Assembly (NCBI GenBank): GCA_947369165.1
Contig: CANBKJ010000003.1
Coordinates: 1-64,000 of the forward strand
DNA length: 64,000 nt
Source of the DNA: an uncultured Lachnoclostridium sp.
GTDB lineage: Bacteria; Bacillota; Clostridia; Lachnospirales; Lachnospiraceae
Direction: 5' to 3'
The notes under the pieces are model-generated. The model saw only the letters and a list, made by a program, of their open reading frames with translations. It did not search any database and was not told the origin of the DNA. Shown here piece after piece: positions 9,873-18,874 of this stretch. The translations under genes and the position numbers were made by a program. Positions within the stretch are counted from its first letter, which is position 1. Each line of letters begins with the position of its first letter.

Positions 9873-10924
9873 TCCACAGTTCCCAGACAGGTTTTGCCCT
9901 CATCCATAATATCAATGGTCCGCAGTCCTTTTTTCAGCACTGCCTTTACCGCATTTTCAATGGCGTCGGATTCCTCAATCAGATTAAAGGAATACTTTAG
10001 CATCATAGCAGCAGATAAAATGGTAGCAATAGGATTTGCCTTATTCTGTCCGGCAATATCCGGTGCAGAACCGTGACTCGGTTCATATAGTCCAAGCGTA
10101 CCCTCGCCAAGACTCGCCGAAGACAGCATTCCGATGGAACCGGTCACCATACTGGCCTCATCGGATAAAATATCTCCAAACATATTCTCTGTCAGGATCA
10201 CATCAAACTGTTTTGGATCCTTCACCAGCTGCATGGCACAGTTATCCACCAGCATATCCGTCAATTCTACTTCTGGATAGTCCGCGCTGACTTCCTTCAC
10301 GACCTTTCTCCAAAGTCTGGAGGAATCCAGCACATTTGCCTTATCTACACTGCAGACCCGCTTACTCCTTTTCATCGCAATGTCAAAGGCCCATTTTGCG
10401 ATGCGCCGGATCTCAATCTCATTATATGTAAGAGTATCCGTAGCCTGTAGACAACCGTCTACCTCTTTCGTATATCTCTCACCAAAGTAAAGTCCCCCTG
10501 TCAGTTCCCTTGTGACGACAAAATCAAAACCGCCCTCGGTCAGTTCCTCTTTCAGCGGACAGGCTCCGCTCAGTTCATCAAATAGTACCGCCGGCCGAAG
10601 ATTACAAAAAAGCCCAAGGCCTTTACGAATCTTTAAAAGCCCTGCTTCCGGTCTCTTATCCGGTGGCAGCTGGTACCAGTTGCTCTGCCCCACATTGCCG
10701 CCGACGGCCCCCAGAAGTACGGAGTCACTGTTCTTTGCTCTCTCCAGGGTCTCCTCTGTCAGCGGTTCCCCATAAGCATCGATGGAACAGCCCCCCATCA
10801 GCAGTTCTTCGTATTCAAATGTATGTCCATAAACCTCACCAATTTTATTCAATACCTTCTTTGCCTCTCCCACGATCTCCGGCCCGATGCCGTCGCCCGG
10901 GATGACTGCGATATGATAATTCAT
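9839..10924 (-). CDS. leuB: 3-isopropylmalate dehydrogenase
   Basis: NAD-dependent oxidative decarboxylation of 3-isopropylmalate in leucine synthesis. 361 residues. The N-terminus [12 protein letters not shown], the segment GAVGG, the active-site region [13 protein letters not shown] and [19 protein letters not shown] identify the isopropylmalate/isocitrate dehydrogenase family and the LeuB branch. ATG 10924 is chosen because GGGAGG lies eight bases upstream; a longer frame from 10963 has no such site. It is the first gene of the leuB-ilvD-ilvB-serC-serA operon. leuC and leuD are not in the window, and leuA is about 50 kb away. Confidence 0.96.
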   Translation of the reverse strand: MNYHIAVIPGDGIGPEIVGEAKKVLNKIGEVYGHTFEYEELLMGGCSIDAYGEPLTEETLERAKNSDSVLLGAVGGNVGQSNWYQLPPDKRPEAGLLKIRKGLGLFCNLRPAVLFDELSGACPLKEELTEGGFDFVVTRELTGGLYFGERYTKEVDGCLQATDTLTYNEIEIRRIAKWAFDIAMKRSKRVCSVDKANVLDSSRLWRKVVKEVSADYPEVELTDMLVDNCAMQLVKDPKQFDVILTENMFGDILSDEASMVTGSIGMLSSASLGEGTLGLYEPSHGSAPDIAGQNKANPIATILSAAMMLKYSFNLIEESDAIENAVKAVLKKGLRTIDIMDEGKTCLGTVEMGNAICEEIR

Positions 10925-10988
10925 AAATGTTCCTCCCAAATGGGTCAGTGTATAAAAACCCATATTTCTAAATTATTAACTTTTTTAG

Positions 10989-11016
10989 TATATAGCAAAA
11001 TGACTTGAACTGTCAA
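10989..11016 (-). promoter_or_regulatory. Sigma-A promoter of the leuB operon
   Basis: On the minus strand TTGACA (11016-11011) is followed by 16 bases and TATATA (10994-10989). The leader to leuB is only about 60 nt. That is too short for a T-box, and no attenuator is seen. The -35 box overlaps the last codons of the vanZ-like gene. Confidence 0.75.
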
Positions 11017-11510
11017 GTCCGCATACTGTTTTTTGCCCTCAGGCGGCAAGAAAAATTATGGAAAAGGAAGCGCCAGACCAGAATACCGAATCCTGCTCCT
11101 GTCGAATCGATCAGCACATCTTTTACATTTCCATCCCTGCCTGGGACAAATAATTGATGGATCTCGTCGCTGGCAGCATACATGATGCTGAGCAATAATG
11201 CCGCTGCCATTCTCTTCTTATTGGCCTTTGTCATACAGCCAAGAGGTACCACCCACAATACGGCTAACAATGCGTATTCACTGAAATGTGCCGCTTTGCG
11301 GATCGGAACATGCAGAGTTTCCGCCTTTTCTTCCAGCTCTTCTTCTTCCCAGTCCAAAAAGGGAAGCCCTGCCATCACCTTCACTATTTTATAAGAAATC
11401 CCGTCACTGGTCTCAGAAGATTCCACTGCCGGCGCAGCGGAAAAGGAAAAGATCAGAACCATCCACATCACCGCCGGCACAAAGGACAGGATACAAACAA
11501 TTTTTTTCAT
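11013..11510 (-). CDS. VanZ-like membrane protein
   Basis: 165-residue membrane protein of the VanZ family, whose first member confers low-level teicoplanin resistance; most homologues have no known role. The hallmarks are IRKAAHFSEYALLAVL in the middle and YAASDEIHQLFVPGRDG with VLIDSTGA near the end. There are about four hydrophobic segments, the first acting as an N-terminal anchor. ATG 11510 follows GGAGTGGCAGT. It is divergent from the XRE gene and its 3' end carries the leuB promoter. There is no vancomycin cluster here, so resistance should not be assumed. Confidence 0.88.
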   Translation of the reverse strand: MKKIVCILSFVPAVMWMVLIFSFSAAPAVESSETSDGISYKIVKVMAGLPFLDWEEEELEEKAETLHVPIRKAAHFSEYALLAVLWVVPLGCMTKANKKRMAAALLLSIMYAASDEIHQLFVPGRDGNVKDVLIDSTGAGFGILVWRFLFHNFSCRLRAKNSMRT

Positions 11511-11555
11511 ACTGCCACTCCATTTTTTTTAAATTTCTTTGATAATACTACAAAT

Positions 11556-11584
11556 TTTACTTGATTTCAACCTATCTATATAAT
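11556..11584 (+). promoter_or_regulatory. Sigma-A promoter of the XRE gene
   Basis: TTTACT (11556-11561), 17 bases, TATAAT (11579-11584), about 40 bases before the ATG. Confidence 0.65.
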
Positions 11585-11624
11585 AAACTAAGATATATAC
11601 ATATTCGATTAGGAGGCATATAAC

Positions 11625-11990
11625 ATGGATGTAATAGAAAAAATTGACTTTGATAAAGTGGGAAAGCGTATGAAACAGCTTAGAAACGAGCAGGGAATCA
11701 CGCAGGAAAAAATTGCGAAGGATCTGGGCAGCACGATCGCTTTTGTCAGCAATATAGAAAATAACCGGACAAAGATCAACCTTCGTGTGCTGATGTACTA
11801 CTCAAAGCTCTGCCACATCTCCATCGATTCACTTCTTAATGCTGGAAATCCAGAATTAATCGAAGCAGATGACGATTCGGTTGTAAACCAGGAGATTTCA
11901 AGAGTTTTAAAACACTATACTATGGAAGAAAAAATCAAACTGCTTAAAATGCTTAAGATCGGAAAGGACCTTAAGCTGGAGGAAGAATAG
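11625..11990 (+). CDS. XRE-family HTH regulator
   Basis: 121-residue DNA-binding protein. A Cro/C1-type helix-turn-helix spans about residues 12-67 (KRMKQLRNEQGITQEKIA, then STIAFVSNIENNRTKIN). A short helical tail ends in acidic residues. The ATG follows AGGAGGCATATAAC. It is a monocistronic gene with its own promoter and a strong terminator. No target is apparent; the neighbours are a vanZ-like gene and secreted glycosidases. No phage genes are nearby. Confidence 0.85.
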   Translation: MDVIEKIDFDKVGKRMKQLRNEQGITQEKIAKDLGSTIAFVSNIENNRTKINLRVLMYYSKLCHISIDSLLNAGNPELIEADDDSVVNQEISRVLKHYTMEEKIKLLKMLKIGKDLKLEEE

Positions 11991-12017
11991 ACAGGGCGTA
12001 TGTATTAAGTCTTGACG

Positions 12018-12072
12018 CAGAAGGGGCTGTCGCTTTAACGAATAAAAATTCGTGAAGCGACAGCCCCTTCTG
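12018..12072. terminator. Strong hairpin terminator after the XRE gene
   Basis: An 18-bp perfect stem, CAGAAGGGGCTGTCGCTT with its complement, continues after a short interruption as ACGAAT/ATTCGT around AAAA. TTTTC follows on the plus strand. Confidence 0.85.
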
Positions 12073-12125
12073 TTTTCTAAGGAACAATATTTATGTATTA
12101 AAACTGGTAAACAAATGGAATAATG

Positions 12126-12155
12126 AAAACTGCCAGCAGCATAAGCCACTGGCAG
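12126..12155 (-). terminator. Terminator of the GH43/beta-helix operon
   Basis: On the minus strand CTGCCAG and CTGGCAG pair around a 12-base loop, followed by TTTTC. It lies about 65 bases past the GH43 stop codon. Confidence 0.65.
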
Positions 12156-12218
12156 GAAAAATCTTATTTTTTTCAGTTAATTCGTATTAGATATATACCC
12201 GCCTTCAGACAGACCCTG

Positions 12219-14033
12219 CTATTTCAACTTTTTCACGGAGCTGAAACTTCCGTAGATCTTTTTGCCCTTTGCTCCTTTTTGGAAAGCTCTCACTTTAAAG
12301 AAACAGGTCTTACCTTTCTTTAATTTTTTCACGGTATATGTCGTCTTGGTGGTTGTGATCTCCTTCACCTTTTTCTTCAGTTTTTTATCTGTCGAGTAGC
12401 GGATCTCGTATCCGGCTGCTCCTTTTACCTTACTCCATTTTACTTTGGCTTTGTTGCCCTTTAATGATTTGACGGACAAGCCTTTGACCTTAGCCACCTT
12501 AATCTTATCTGTATCGGTCCCTGTCTTTGATTCTGGTTCCGGTGTTACCACCGGAGTCTGAGTCACTGCCGGCGGAGGTGTCACAGATGGAGTCTGGGAA
12601 ACTGCTGGAGGTTCTGTCACAACCGGTTCCGGCTCTTTCTCAAAATACCAGTAATCAAACTTAAACAGCTCCTCCTCCGAAGAACCAGTAAAGCACAGGT
12701 ACAGATCATGAACTCCCGTAATTCTTTCTACATCAGTAGTAAATACCTTGTACTGCTCTGTACTTCCTGTATCAGCGATCTTTACTTCTCCAATCACTGG
12801 GCCATCCTCGGAATCCAAACGAAGTTCAATAGCTGCCTCTTTCTCTCCCTCACTGGCTGCTGACGCATGGAAGCGAATCGGTCCTTTCTCTCCAAAATCT
12901 ATATTTCTTACCTTTAAGCTGCTCCCGTTCTTGATATTGCACACATTGATGCCACCCTCCGGGCAATTCTCCGTCTCCACATCCGTTCCCCAGGAAAAGG
13001 TCTCTGCCTCCACCAGATCATAGGGATTTAATTCACGGATCGGCTCCGGACCTTCCTTGGTCATATTCATTTCCGGGAAGGTGCCATCTTCATTGTAAGT
13101 AAATTCTTCTACACAAACCGAGCGGTGATAACTTCCTCCGCCAGGCAGCGCCTGATTATGATAAAACAGGTAAGAGTGTCCCATAAAGTCCACGACACCG
13201 GGATGGTTTGTAAAGCATCCGCCTTGAGACGGCATGATGACTCCCTGGTACTTCCATGGTCCCGTGGGAGATGTACTGGTGGAGTAGGCGAGATGTTCCG
13301 ATCCTCCACCGGGAGCAAATGCCGCATAAACCATATAGTACAGGTTGCCACGTTTATAGAACCACGGTCCCTCTCCATAAGAACAGGTACGGTCCGAAGC
13401 CCCTTCCCCAAAACTCTCGACATTCATGTCAACATCGACGATTCCTGTCGTTTTATCATAAGAAATCATATCCTCATTCAATTTGACATAACGCAGCTTT
13501 GGGTTTCCAAAATAAAGATATGCCTGCCCATCGTCATCGATGTATACCGTGGGATCGATATTATTCCAGTCTCCCTGATCTACCAGCGGTCTTCCGATGG
13601 CATCCTCAAAAGGACCCTCAGGACTGTCACTGACTCCTACACCGATCACCATGCCGCCGCTTTTCTTGTGGATTGGAACATATAAATAGAACTTTCCATC
13701 CCGTTCCACACACTGAGGTGCCCATGCTCGGTCCTCAGCCCATTTAAAGGAGTCCCTGGACATGATCGTACCGTGGTCCGTCCAGTTTACCATATCTTTC
13801 GTAGAATAACATTTCCAGTCAAACATGGTGTAAAAATTATCTACCAGCTCATCCTCATCGTGGGAAGTATACAGATATAATGTGTCTCCATAGGCCATCG
13901 GCGCCGGATCCGCCGTATATATATTCTGTACGATGGGATTTTCAGCCGAGACTTTCTGCGGCAGAAGGGTAACAGTCAGACTTAACGCTGCCGTGATCCC
14001 CACTAATTTCTTAAAAAATGCTTTTTTTCTCAT
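12219..14033 (-). CDS. Secreted GH43 glycosidase with CBM and Fn3-like domain
   Basis: Extracellular glycoside hydrolase, most likely acting on arabinoxylan side chains or xylo-oligosaccharides. 604 residues. A signal peptide (1-30) is followed by a five-bladed GH43 propeller (about 35-330) with ADPAPM holding the catalytic-base Asp, NIDPTVYIDDDGQAYLYFG holding the second Asp, and SYGEGPW holding the acid Glu. A CBM6-like beta-sandwich (about 340-475) starts at DLVEAETFSWG. Then come a Pro/Thr-rich linker (about 478-510) and a Lys-rich Fn3-like domain to the end. ATG 14033 follows GGAGG. It is ten bases behind the beta-helix gene, so the two are co-transcribed. Exact substrate is not readable. 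Confidence 0.88.
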   Translation of the reverse strand: MRKKAFFKKLVGITAALSLTVTLLPQKVSAENPIVQNIYTADPAPMAYGDTLYLYTSHDEDELVDNFYTMFDWKCYSTKDMVNWTDHGTIMSRDSFKWAEDRAWAPQCVERDGKFYLYVPIHKKSGGMVIGVGVSDSPEGPFEDAIGRPLVDQGDWNNIDPTVYIDDDGQAYLYFGNPKLRYVKLNEDMISYDKTTGIVDVDMNVESFGEGASDRTCSYGEGPWFYKRGNLYYMVYAAFAPGGGSEHLAYSTSTSPTGPWKYQGVIMPSQGGCFTNHPGVVDFMGHSYLFYHNQALPGGGSYHRSVCVEEFTYNEDGTFPEMNMTKEGPEPIRELNPYDLVEAETFSWGTDVETENCPEGGINVCNIKNGSSLKVRNIDFGEKGPIRFHASAASEGEKEAAIELRLDSEDGPVIGEVKIADTGSTEQYKVFTTDVERITGVHDLYLCFTGSSEEELFKFDYWYFEKEPEPVVTEPPAVSQTPSVTPPPAVTQTPVVTPEPESKTGTDTDKIKVAKVKGLSVKSLKGNKAKVKWSKVKGAAGYEIRYSTDKKLKKKVKEITTTKTTYTVKKLKKGKTCFFKVRAFQKGAKGKKIYGSFSSVKKLK

Positions 14034-14043
14034 ACGAAACCTC

Positions 14044-17000
14044 CTATTCTACTGTTACAAATGCATCCGATTGGCTCAGTATCCCGCCTTTAGAATCCAC
14101 AATGGTTAATATATATCTGCCTGGCTGTGTCGGTGCTTTCATACTACTGCTGTCTCCCGCCGCCTTTGACATGGATGGATCCTTTTCATCGAAGGCGGAA
14201 AGACCGGATGGCGCAAGCCAGATCGTCTTCGTTCCGTCAGATAAGACACTCGAAAAATGGAATTCCTCTCCGCTGCCAACGGTAATGTCAGAATCGAGGA
14301 TCTGGTTCGCTTCTGTCACTGAGGTGGTAAACACGATCGTCTCGCTGTCCGCCTTCAGTGTCCAGGTTCCCGCAGTAGAGATCTCATACCCATTTTCAAT
14401 GGCTTTTCCATTGAGCGTATAGGAATATTCTGATGAAAGTTCCAGCACCAACGGCCTAATCTTGGACACATTGACATTCTGTCCCTCAGAGACATTTGCG
14501 ATATTAGATGCCTCCCCCACATAGAGCGTAAAGGTAGAGGCACCGGAAACAGAACCGTCTGCATAGCGGATATAGAGTTTGTATTCTCCCGCCTCCTTTG
14601 GAATATCCATAGTCTTTTCATTTCCAGCTGCCTTTGTCATGACATCACTCTCTGCAAAGGAGGACGTTCCCTCTTTTGCCAGCCAGACCTCATCCTCCTG
14701 TTTCAGCAGTCCTCGGCGTGGCAGCTTCTGTCCCGCTGCCAGTCTCACATTCGCTGCCAGCTCATAATCCGTATCCGGAATCACATCCTGACCCACCATA
14801 TAGACATAATCATCTTCCAGACCAGAATACAATACCGTTTCATACCCTTTCAGCGGCCAGATGTACTGCTCATTCACGTACTGATCCAGAGTACAGTTTG
14901 GTGCTGTGGTCTCCGACCGGTCTGTGTTGGAAAAACCATTGGTCACAATCATATCATGCTTCCTGCGCCAGTCATTTAATTCATAGACATTACGTATGAT
15001 ATTGGTCACCACATTGCTGTCAAATTTAATGTAGGCACTTCCTTCATCCGGATGGAATCCGTTGATCATCTTGCTTCCATTTGCAGTCTGTTTCTTACGT
15101 TTCGCATTGATATAGTTGAAACTCATTTCCGAATATTCTGTCCAGTCGTCATTTCCCTGTTTTCCCAGGGTATAGATTCCTCCTGCATCCTGCAGCAGGG
15201 AACAGATCTCCTCTACACGGTTGTAATTTACATGATTGTTCTTGGACGTATCTGTCGGAACGCCTGGCAGCTGTGAGTCACTTCCCGTCTCTCCATCAAA
15301 GTTGCACCATCCCCAGCCAATGCTCATGCCACTGTAGGAGCATTTATACACAAAGTTGTGAAGAACCTGCATATTATAGGTAAAGAAAGAAGTAATCGGA
15401 GAGTTGCCTGGGAAGAAGTAACAGTTCTCGTACAAATAATTGTTAGTGATCGTTATATTTTTCGGAACAGACTCCGTGCCATCCCGGAACTTCTCTTTCT
15501 CCGGTCCCGCTGCATTGTTTGCTTTTACATGGTGTATCTCGGTGTCATTTTCATAAACATGCTGAGGATGCCCCACGACGATTCCGGCTCCTCCTGTGTG
15601 GGCAATATAGTTTCCAGTAACCTCACAATCCCATACGTCATTTCCCAAATGGGCGCCAAGATAACCGGTGTGACGGATCTCTCCATTTAAAAACCGGATG
15701 TTTTTGGCGGAATTGATATGAATCGCTGCAGGCGGCACATCATAGGAACGATAGATGTCGTCATGCTGGTTGACGTTGGCAAATTTGGTAAGTACGATGG
15801 ATCCCTGAACCGAAGCATAACCGTGGGATCCCTCCAGCTCATATAAATTCCAGTCCGTATAGGCAAATCCCAGTCCATCAAAGGTAATATTCTGAACGTA
15901 ATCGGAAGTCGGCTTATCTCCGCACATATCAATGATCGTATCCGTCTCAGGAATGATCACTTCTGCACTGTTGATATCCTCTCCCTCTCTTGGTATGTAA
16001 TAGAGCATGCTTCCCGCCTGGTCAAAATAAAACTCACCGGGTTTCTCCAGCCATTCAAATACATTGGTCACATCATTGGATTTGGTTGGGCTGTATGCAG
16101 TTCCCCATCCAAGATTTTGTGCCAGCGCGCCATAAGGCATCTGCAGATTCACCTGGGTATCCCCCTCTTCCGTCAGGGAAAGAGATTCGGCACAAACCAG
16201 CTGCTGTGCCCAGGTAGAACCGGACTCCAGCTCAATATTCTGTGGATTTCTTGTATCTGCCGGCAATCCAAAAGATGCTGAAAATACAGCGCCGGTATAG
16301 ATCTTTGTCGTACTCGGAGCCCAGGCCCATTCTGCCTGCCCCTTGGCTACCGTATAACTGCCAAGGGCCTGGGCCGGTTTCTGCGATTTACTCGTCATCG
16401 AGGCACGCTCTCCATTCACATAGATGGCACGTAACTTCTCAGAGCGCTCCAAAGGAACTTTATATGCGGTCACTCCATCACGAAGCCAGTTCACATCTTC
16501 TGCTTTCTGCCACTTGCCTTCGAGTCTTTTACCTCCGCTGAATACAGGGGTTGCTCCTTTAGCCGCCCGGTAGATCACAGTGCCCTGTTCCGTTCCGGAA
16601 TCCTTTGAATCAAATACGATGGTGTCCTCCACTGGATAAAAACCATCTGCGATCTCCACCACGATATCGCCCTTTGACTTATCCAGACCGCGCACCGCCT
16701 CTTTGGCACGAGCCAGCGTCTTAAAAGGATGCGAGCTGGAACCATCACCGCCATCATCTCCATCCGCTGACACATAAAATGTCGGCTCTATCTTAACATC
16801 CGGTGCCGGCCCATGGGATACCACTGGCGGATTAGCGCCTGGAGTCACAGAGGGCAGCGCCGTAGGATTCGGCACTGGAACCGATGTCTTTTTATCTGGT
16901 ACTGTTTTTTTCTTCACCGTCACCTTCACCTTTCCAATAACCTTTTTCTTCTTTTTCTTTTTGACCTGATATGTTTCTTTTACCGTGATCACAGCTTTTC

Positions 17001-17253
17001 CAGCCTTTTTCCCACGAACCACCCCATTTTTGGTAACAGAGGCAATCTTCTTTTTGCTGGAGGAAAAGACATATTTTCTCTTTTTCTTTTTATTCTTGAT
17101 CTGAATCTTCTTCGTCTTTCCCGTGAGAACCGTGATTTTGGTCTGCTTCAGGGATGTTTTTTTCGCCGCTTCAGCGGTTGTACCTGGCGTAAAAAGGGAT
17201 ACTGTCAGAGCTCCCAAAAGCACACCACTAACTAGTTTGTTTAACATTCTCAT
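14044..17253 (-). CDS. Large secreted right-handed beta-helix protein, GH141-like
   Basis: 1069-residue exported protein. A signal peptide (1-29) is followed by a very basic Big2-like domain (about 33-113, with many KKKK runs) and a Pro-rich linker (about 115-150). A parallel beta-helix of about 550 residues opens with FYVSADGDDGGDGSSSHPF and KTLARAKEAVRG. Ig-like domains fill the last 250 residues. The opening and the segment TPVFSGGKRLEG resemble GH141-type fucosidase/xylanase helices. GH120 or a pectin lyase fold are alternatives, and I could not confirm catalytic residues. It is first in the operon with the GH43 gene. The basic N-terminal domain probably holds it at the anionic cell surface. 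Confidence 0.78.
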   Translation of the reverse strand: MRMLNKLVSGVLLGALTVSLFTPGTTAEAAKKTSLKQTKITVLTGKTKKIQIKNKKKKRKYVFSSSKKKIASVTKNGVVRGKKAGKAVITVKETYQVKKKKKKKVIGKVKVTVKKKTVPDKKTSVPVPNPTALPSVTPGANPPVVSHGPAPDVKIEPTFYVSADGDDGGDGSSSHPFKTLARAKEAVRGLDKSKGDIVVEIADGFYPVEDTIVFDSKDSGTEQGTVIYRAAKGATPVFSGGKRLEGKWQKAEDVNWLRDGVTAYKVPLERSEKLRAIYVNGERASMTSKSQKPAQALGSYTVAKGQAEWAWAPSTTKIYTGAVFSASFGLPADTRNPQNIELESGSTWAQQLVCAESLSLTEEGDTQVNLQMPYGALAQNLGWGTAYSPTKSNDVTNVFEWLEKPGEFYFDQAGSMLYYIPREGEDINSAEVIIPETDTIIDMCGDKPTSDYVQNITFDGLGFAYTDWNLYELEGSHGYASVQGSIVLTKFANVNQHDDIYRSYDVPPAAIHINSAKNIRFLNGEIRHTGYLGAHLGNDVWDCEVTGNYIAHTGGAGIVVGHPQHVYENDTEIHHVKANNAAGPEKEKFRDGTESVPKNITITNNYLYENCYFFPGNSPITSFFTYNMQVLHNFVYKCSYSGMSIGWGWCNFDGETGSDSQLPGVPTDTSKNNHVNYNRVEEICSLLQDAGGIYTLGKQGNDDWTEYSEMSFNYINAKRKKQTANGSKMINGFHPDEGSAYIKFDSNVVTNIIRNVYELNDWRRKHDMIVTNGFSNTDRSETTAPNCTLDQYVNEQYIWPLKGYETVLYSGLEDDYVYMVGQDVIPDTDYELAANVRLAAGQKLPRRGLLKQEDEVWLAKEGTSSFAESDVMTKAAGNEKTMDIPKEAGEYKLYIRYADGSVSGASTFTLYVGEASNIANVSEGQNVNVSKIRPLVLELSSEYSYTLNGKAIENGYEISTAGTWTLKADSETIVFTTSVTEANQILDSDITVGSGEEFHFSSVLSDGTKTIWLAPSGLSAFDEKDPSMSKAAGDSSSMKAPTQPGRYILTIVDSKGGILSQSDAFVTVE

Positions 17254-17282
17254 AAGCCTCTTTCCTTTCTGTATTTTGTTTC

Positions 17283-17311
17283 ATTATACAAAAATAATCC
17301 CCTCTTTTCAA
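17283..17311 (-). promoter_or_regulatory. Sigma-A promoter of the glycosidase operon
   Basis: On the minus strand TTGAAA (17311-17306), 17 bases, TATAAT (17288-17283), about 30 bases before the ATG. No catabolite-repression (cre) palindrome was recognised. Confidence 0.7.
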
Positions 17312-17344
17312 GCATATCTATTCAAATTGCACAAAAGAAATAAC

Positions 17345-17381
17345 AAAAAACAAGAACTGACTTCCGTCAATCCTTGTTTTT
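17345..17381 (-). terminator. Terminator of cysS
   Basis: On the minus strand AAAAACAAGGATTGAC pairs with GTCAGTTCTTGTTTTT around GGAA, giving a long stem ending in TTTTTT. It lies about 33 bases past the cysS stop. Confidence 0.85.
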
Positions 17382-17414
17382 CTGCTTCCGGCATAATTGC
17401 ACCATCGAGCTGAT

Positions 17415-18830
17415 TTATTCTCTGGTCCACACAACGCCTTCTCTCGTATCCTTTATAAGAATTCCTTTTCCTTTCAGCTCATCCCGGATCTCATCCGCCC
17501 TGGCAAAATTTTTCTCCTTCTTTGCTGCTGCGCGCTCTGCGATCTTCTGTTCCACATATGCAGACAGTTCTTCATCCACCTCAGTCTCTTCTCTCTCCCA
17601 TGCCCGTTCAAGCCCCAGAGACAATACGCTGTCCATCTCAGTGATGATCTTCCGTTTAGCTGCTCCCGGCATATCTTCCTTGAGGACATCATACAACACC
17701 GTAAGTCCCATAGAGGTATTCAGGTCATTTCCCATAGCCTCAGCAAACTTTATGCGGTATGCTTCTACTTTTTTATCCTCTGGCACGCCTTCCTCTGACA
17801 CTGCCGCCACCCGCTTCATCAGCTTCTCATAGGCAGCCGCCACATTGTCCAGCCCCTCATAGGAAAATTCCAGAGGTTTGCGGTAGTGGGACTGGAGACA
17901 GAACATCCGGTAAACCATCGGATCATACCCCTTTTCTTCCAGAAGGGATACCGTGAGAAATTCGCCCTTGGATTTGCTCATCTTACCGCTCCTGGTATTG
18001 AGATGATTGACATGGAACCAGTAATTGCACCATTTATGTCCGAGATAGGCCTCACTTTGGGCAATCTCATTTGTGTGGTGTGGAAAAATGTTATCCACGC
18101 CGCCACAATGGATATCCATATACTCGCCAAGGTGTTTGATGCTGATGCTGGAACACTCGATATGCCATCCCGGATATCCAACACCCCAGGGACTGTCCCA
18201 TTTGAGTTCCTGGTTGTCAAATTTGGATTTGGTAAACCAGAGAACAAAATCTGTCTTATTTCTCTTATTGGTATCCTCCTCCACATCTTCCCTGACGCCT
18301 ACCTGGAGTTCCTCCTCCTTCTGGGAAGACAGAACATAGTAATCCGCCAGCTTAGAGGTGTCAAAATATACATTTTCCCCTGCCACATAGGCATAGCCCT
18401 TTTCCAGAAGAACTTCAATCATATGAATAAACTCACCGATGCAGTCCGTGGCCGGCTCCACCACATCCGGGCGTTTGATCCGCAGCTTTTCACAGTCCTG
18501 AAAAAATGCTTCGGTATAAAATCTGGCGATATCCATAACGGATTTATGCTCTCTTTTGGCGCCGGCCAGCATCTTATCTTCCCCGGTATCCCCGTCACTG
18601 GACAGATGTCCCACATCTGTAATATTCATAACCCGTTTTACATCATACCCGGCAAAACGGAGATATTTTTCCAGAACATCTTCCATAATATAGCTTCTCA
18701 GATTGCCTATATGGGCAAAATGATATACCGTCGGTCCACAGGTATACATAGCCACCTTTCCCGGTTCATTCGGCACAAATTCTTCCACCTTTTTGGAAAG
18801 GGTATTGTATAAACAAGTCTTAGCCCTCAT
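17415..18830 (-). CDS. cysS: Cysteinyl-tRNA synthetase
   Basis: Class I aminoacyl-tRNA synthetase charging tRNA-Cys. 471 residues, the normal length. Visible are the zinc and substrate cysteine in YTCGPTVY (Cys31), the HIGN form of the HIGH motif (40-43), the zinc ligands in GWHIECSSIS, and KMSKS in RSGKMSKSKGE. It ends in a helical anticodon-binding region. It starts 44 bases after the DUF4340 gene, so it is probably the last gene of the Gld-like operon, without a T-box leader. Confidence 0.97.
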   Translation of the reverse strand: MRAKTCLYNTLSKKVEEFVPNEPGKVAMYTCGPTVYHFAHIGNLRSYIMEDVLEKYLRFAGYDVKRVMNITDVGHLSSDGDTGEDKMLAGAKREHKSVMDIARFYTEAFFQDCEKLRIKRPDVVEPATDCIGEFIHMIEVLLEKGYAYVAGENVYFDTSKLADYYVLSSQKEEELQVGVREDVEEDTNKRNKTDFVLWFTKSKFDNQELKWDSPWGVGYPGWHIECSSISIKHLGEYMDIHCGGVDNIFPHHTNEIAQSEAYLGHKWCNYWFHVNHLNTRSGKMSKSKGEFLTVSLLEEKGYDPMVYRMFCLQSHYRKPLEFSYEGLDNVAAAYEKLMKRVAAVSEEGVPEDKKVEAYRIKFAEAMGNDLNTSMGLTVLYDVLKEDMPGAAKRKIITEMDSVLSLGLERAWEREETEVDEELSAYVEQKIAERAAAKKEKNFARADEIRDELKGKGILIKDTREGVVWTRE

Positions 18831-18874
18831 AACTCTCCTCCATTCTGGCTGACACTGATTTCTGTATGATTATA

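Noticed and set aside
10925-11012. CodY box or T-box in front of leuB
   Set aside because: The best CodY-like match is only about 9 of 15 bases and the leader is too short for a T-box.
11013-11510. VanZ-like gene as glycopeptide resistance
   Set aside because: No vanA/B/HAX or regulatory genes nearby; VanZ-like proteins are widespread without resistance.
17886-18812. 308-residue open frame opposite cysS
   Set aside because: Shadow of cysS; no domain, no ribosome binding site.
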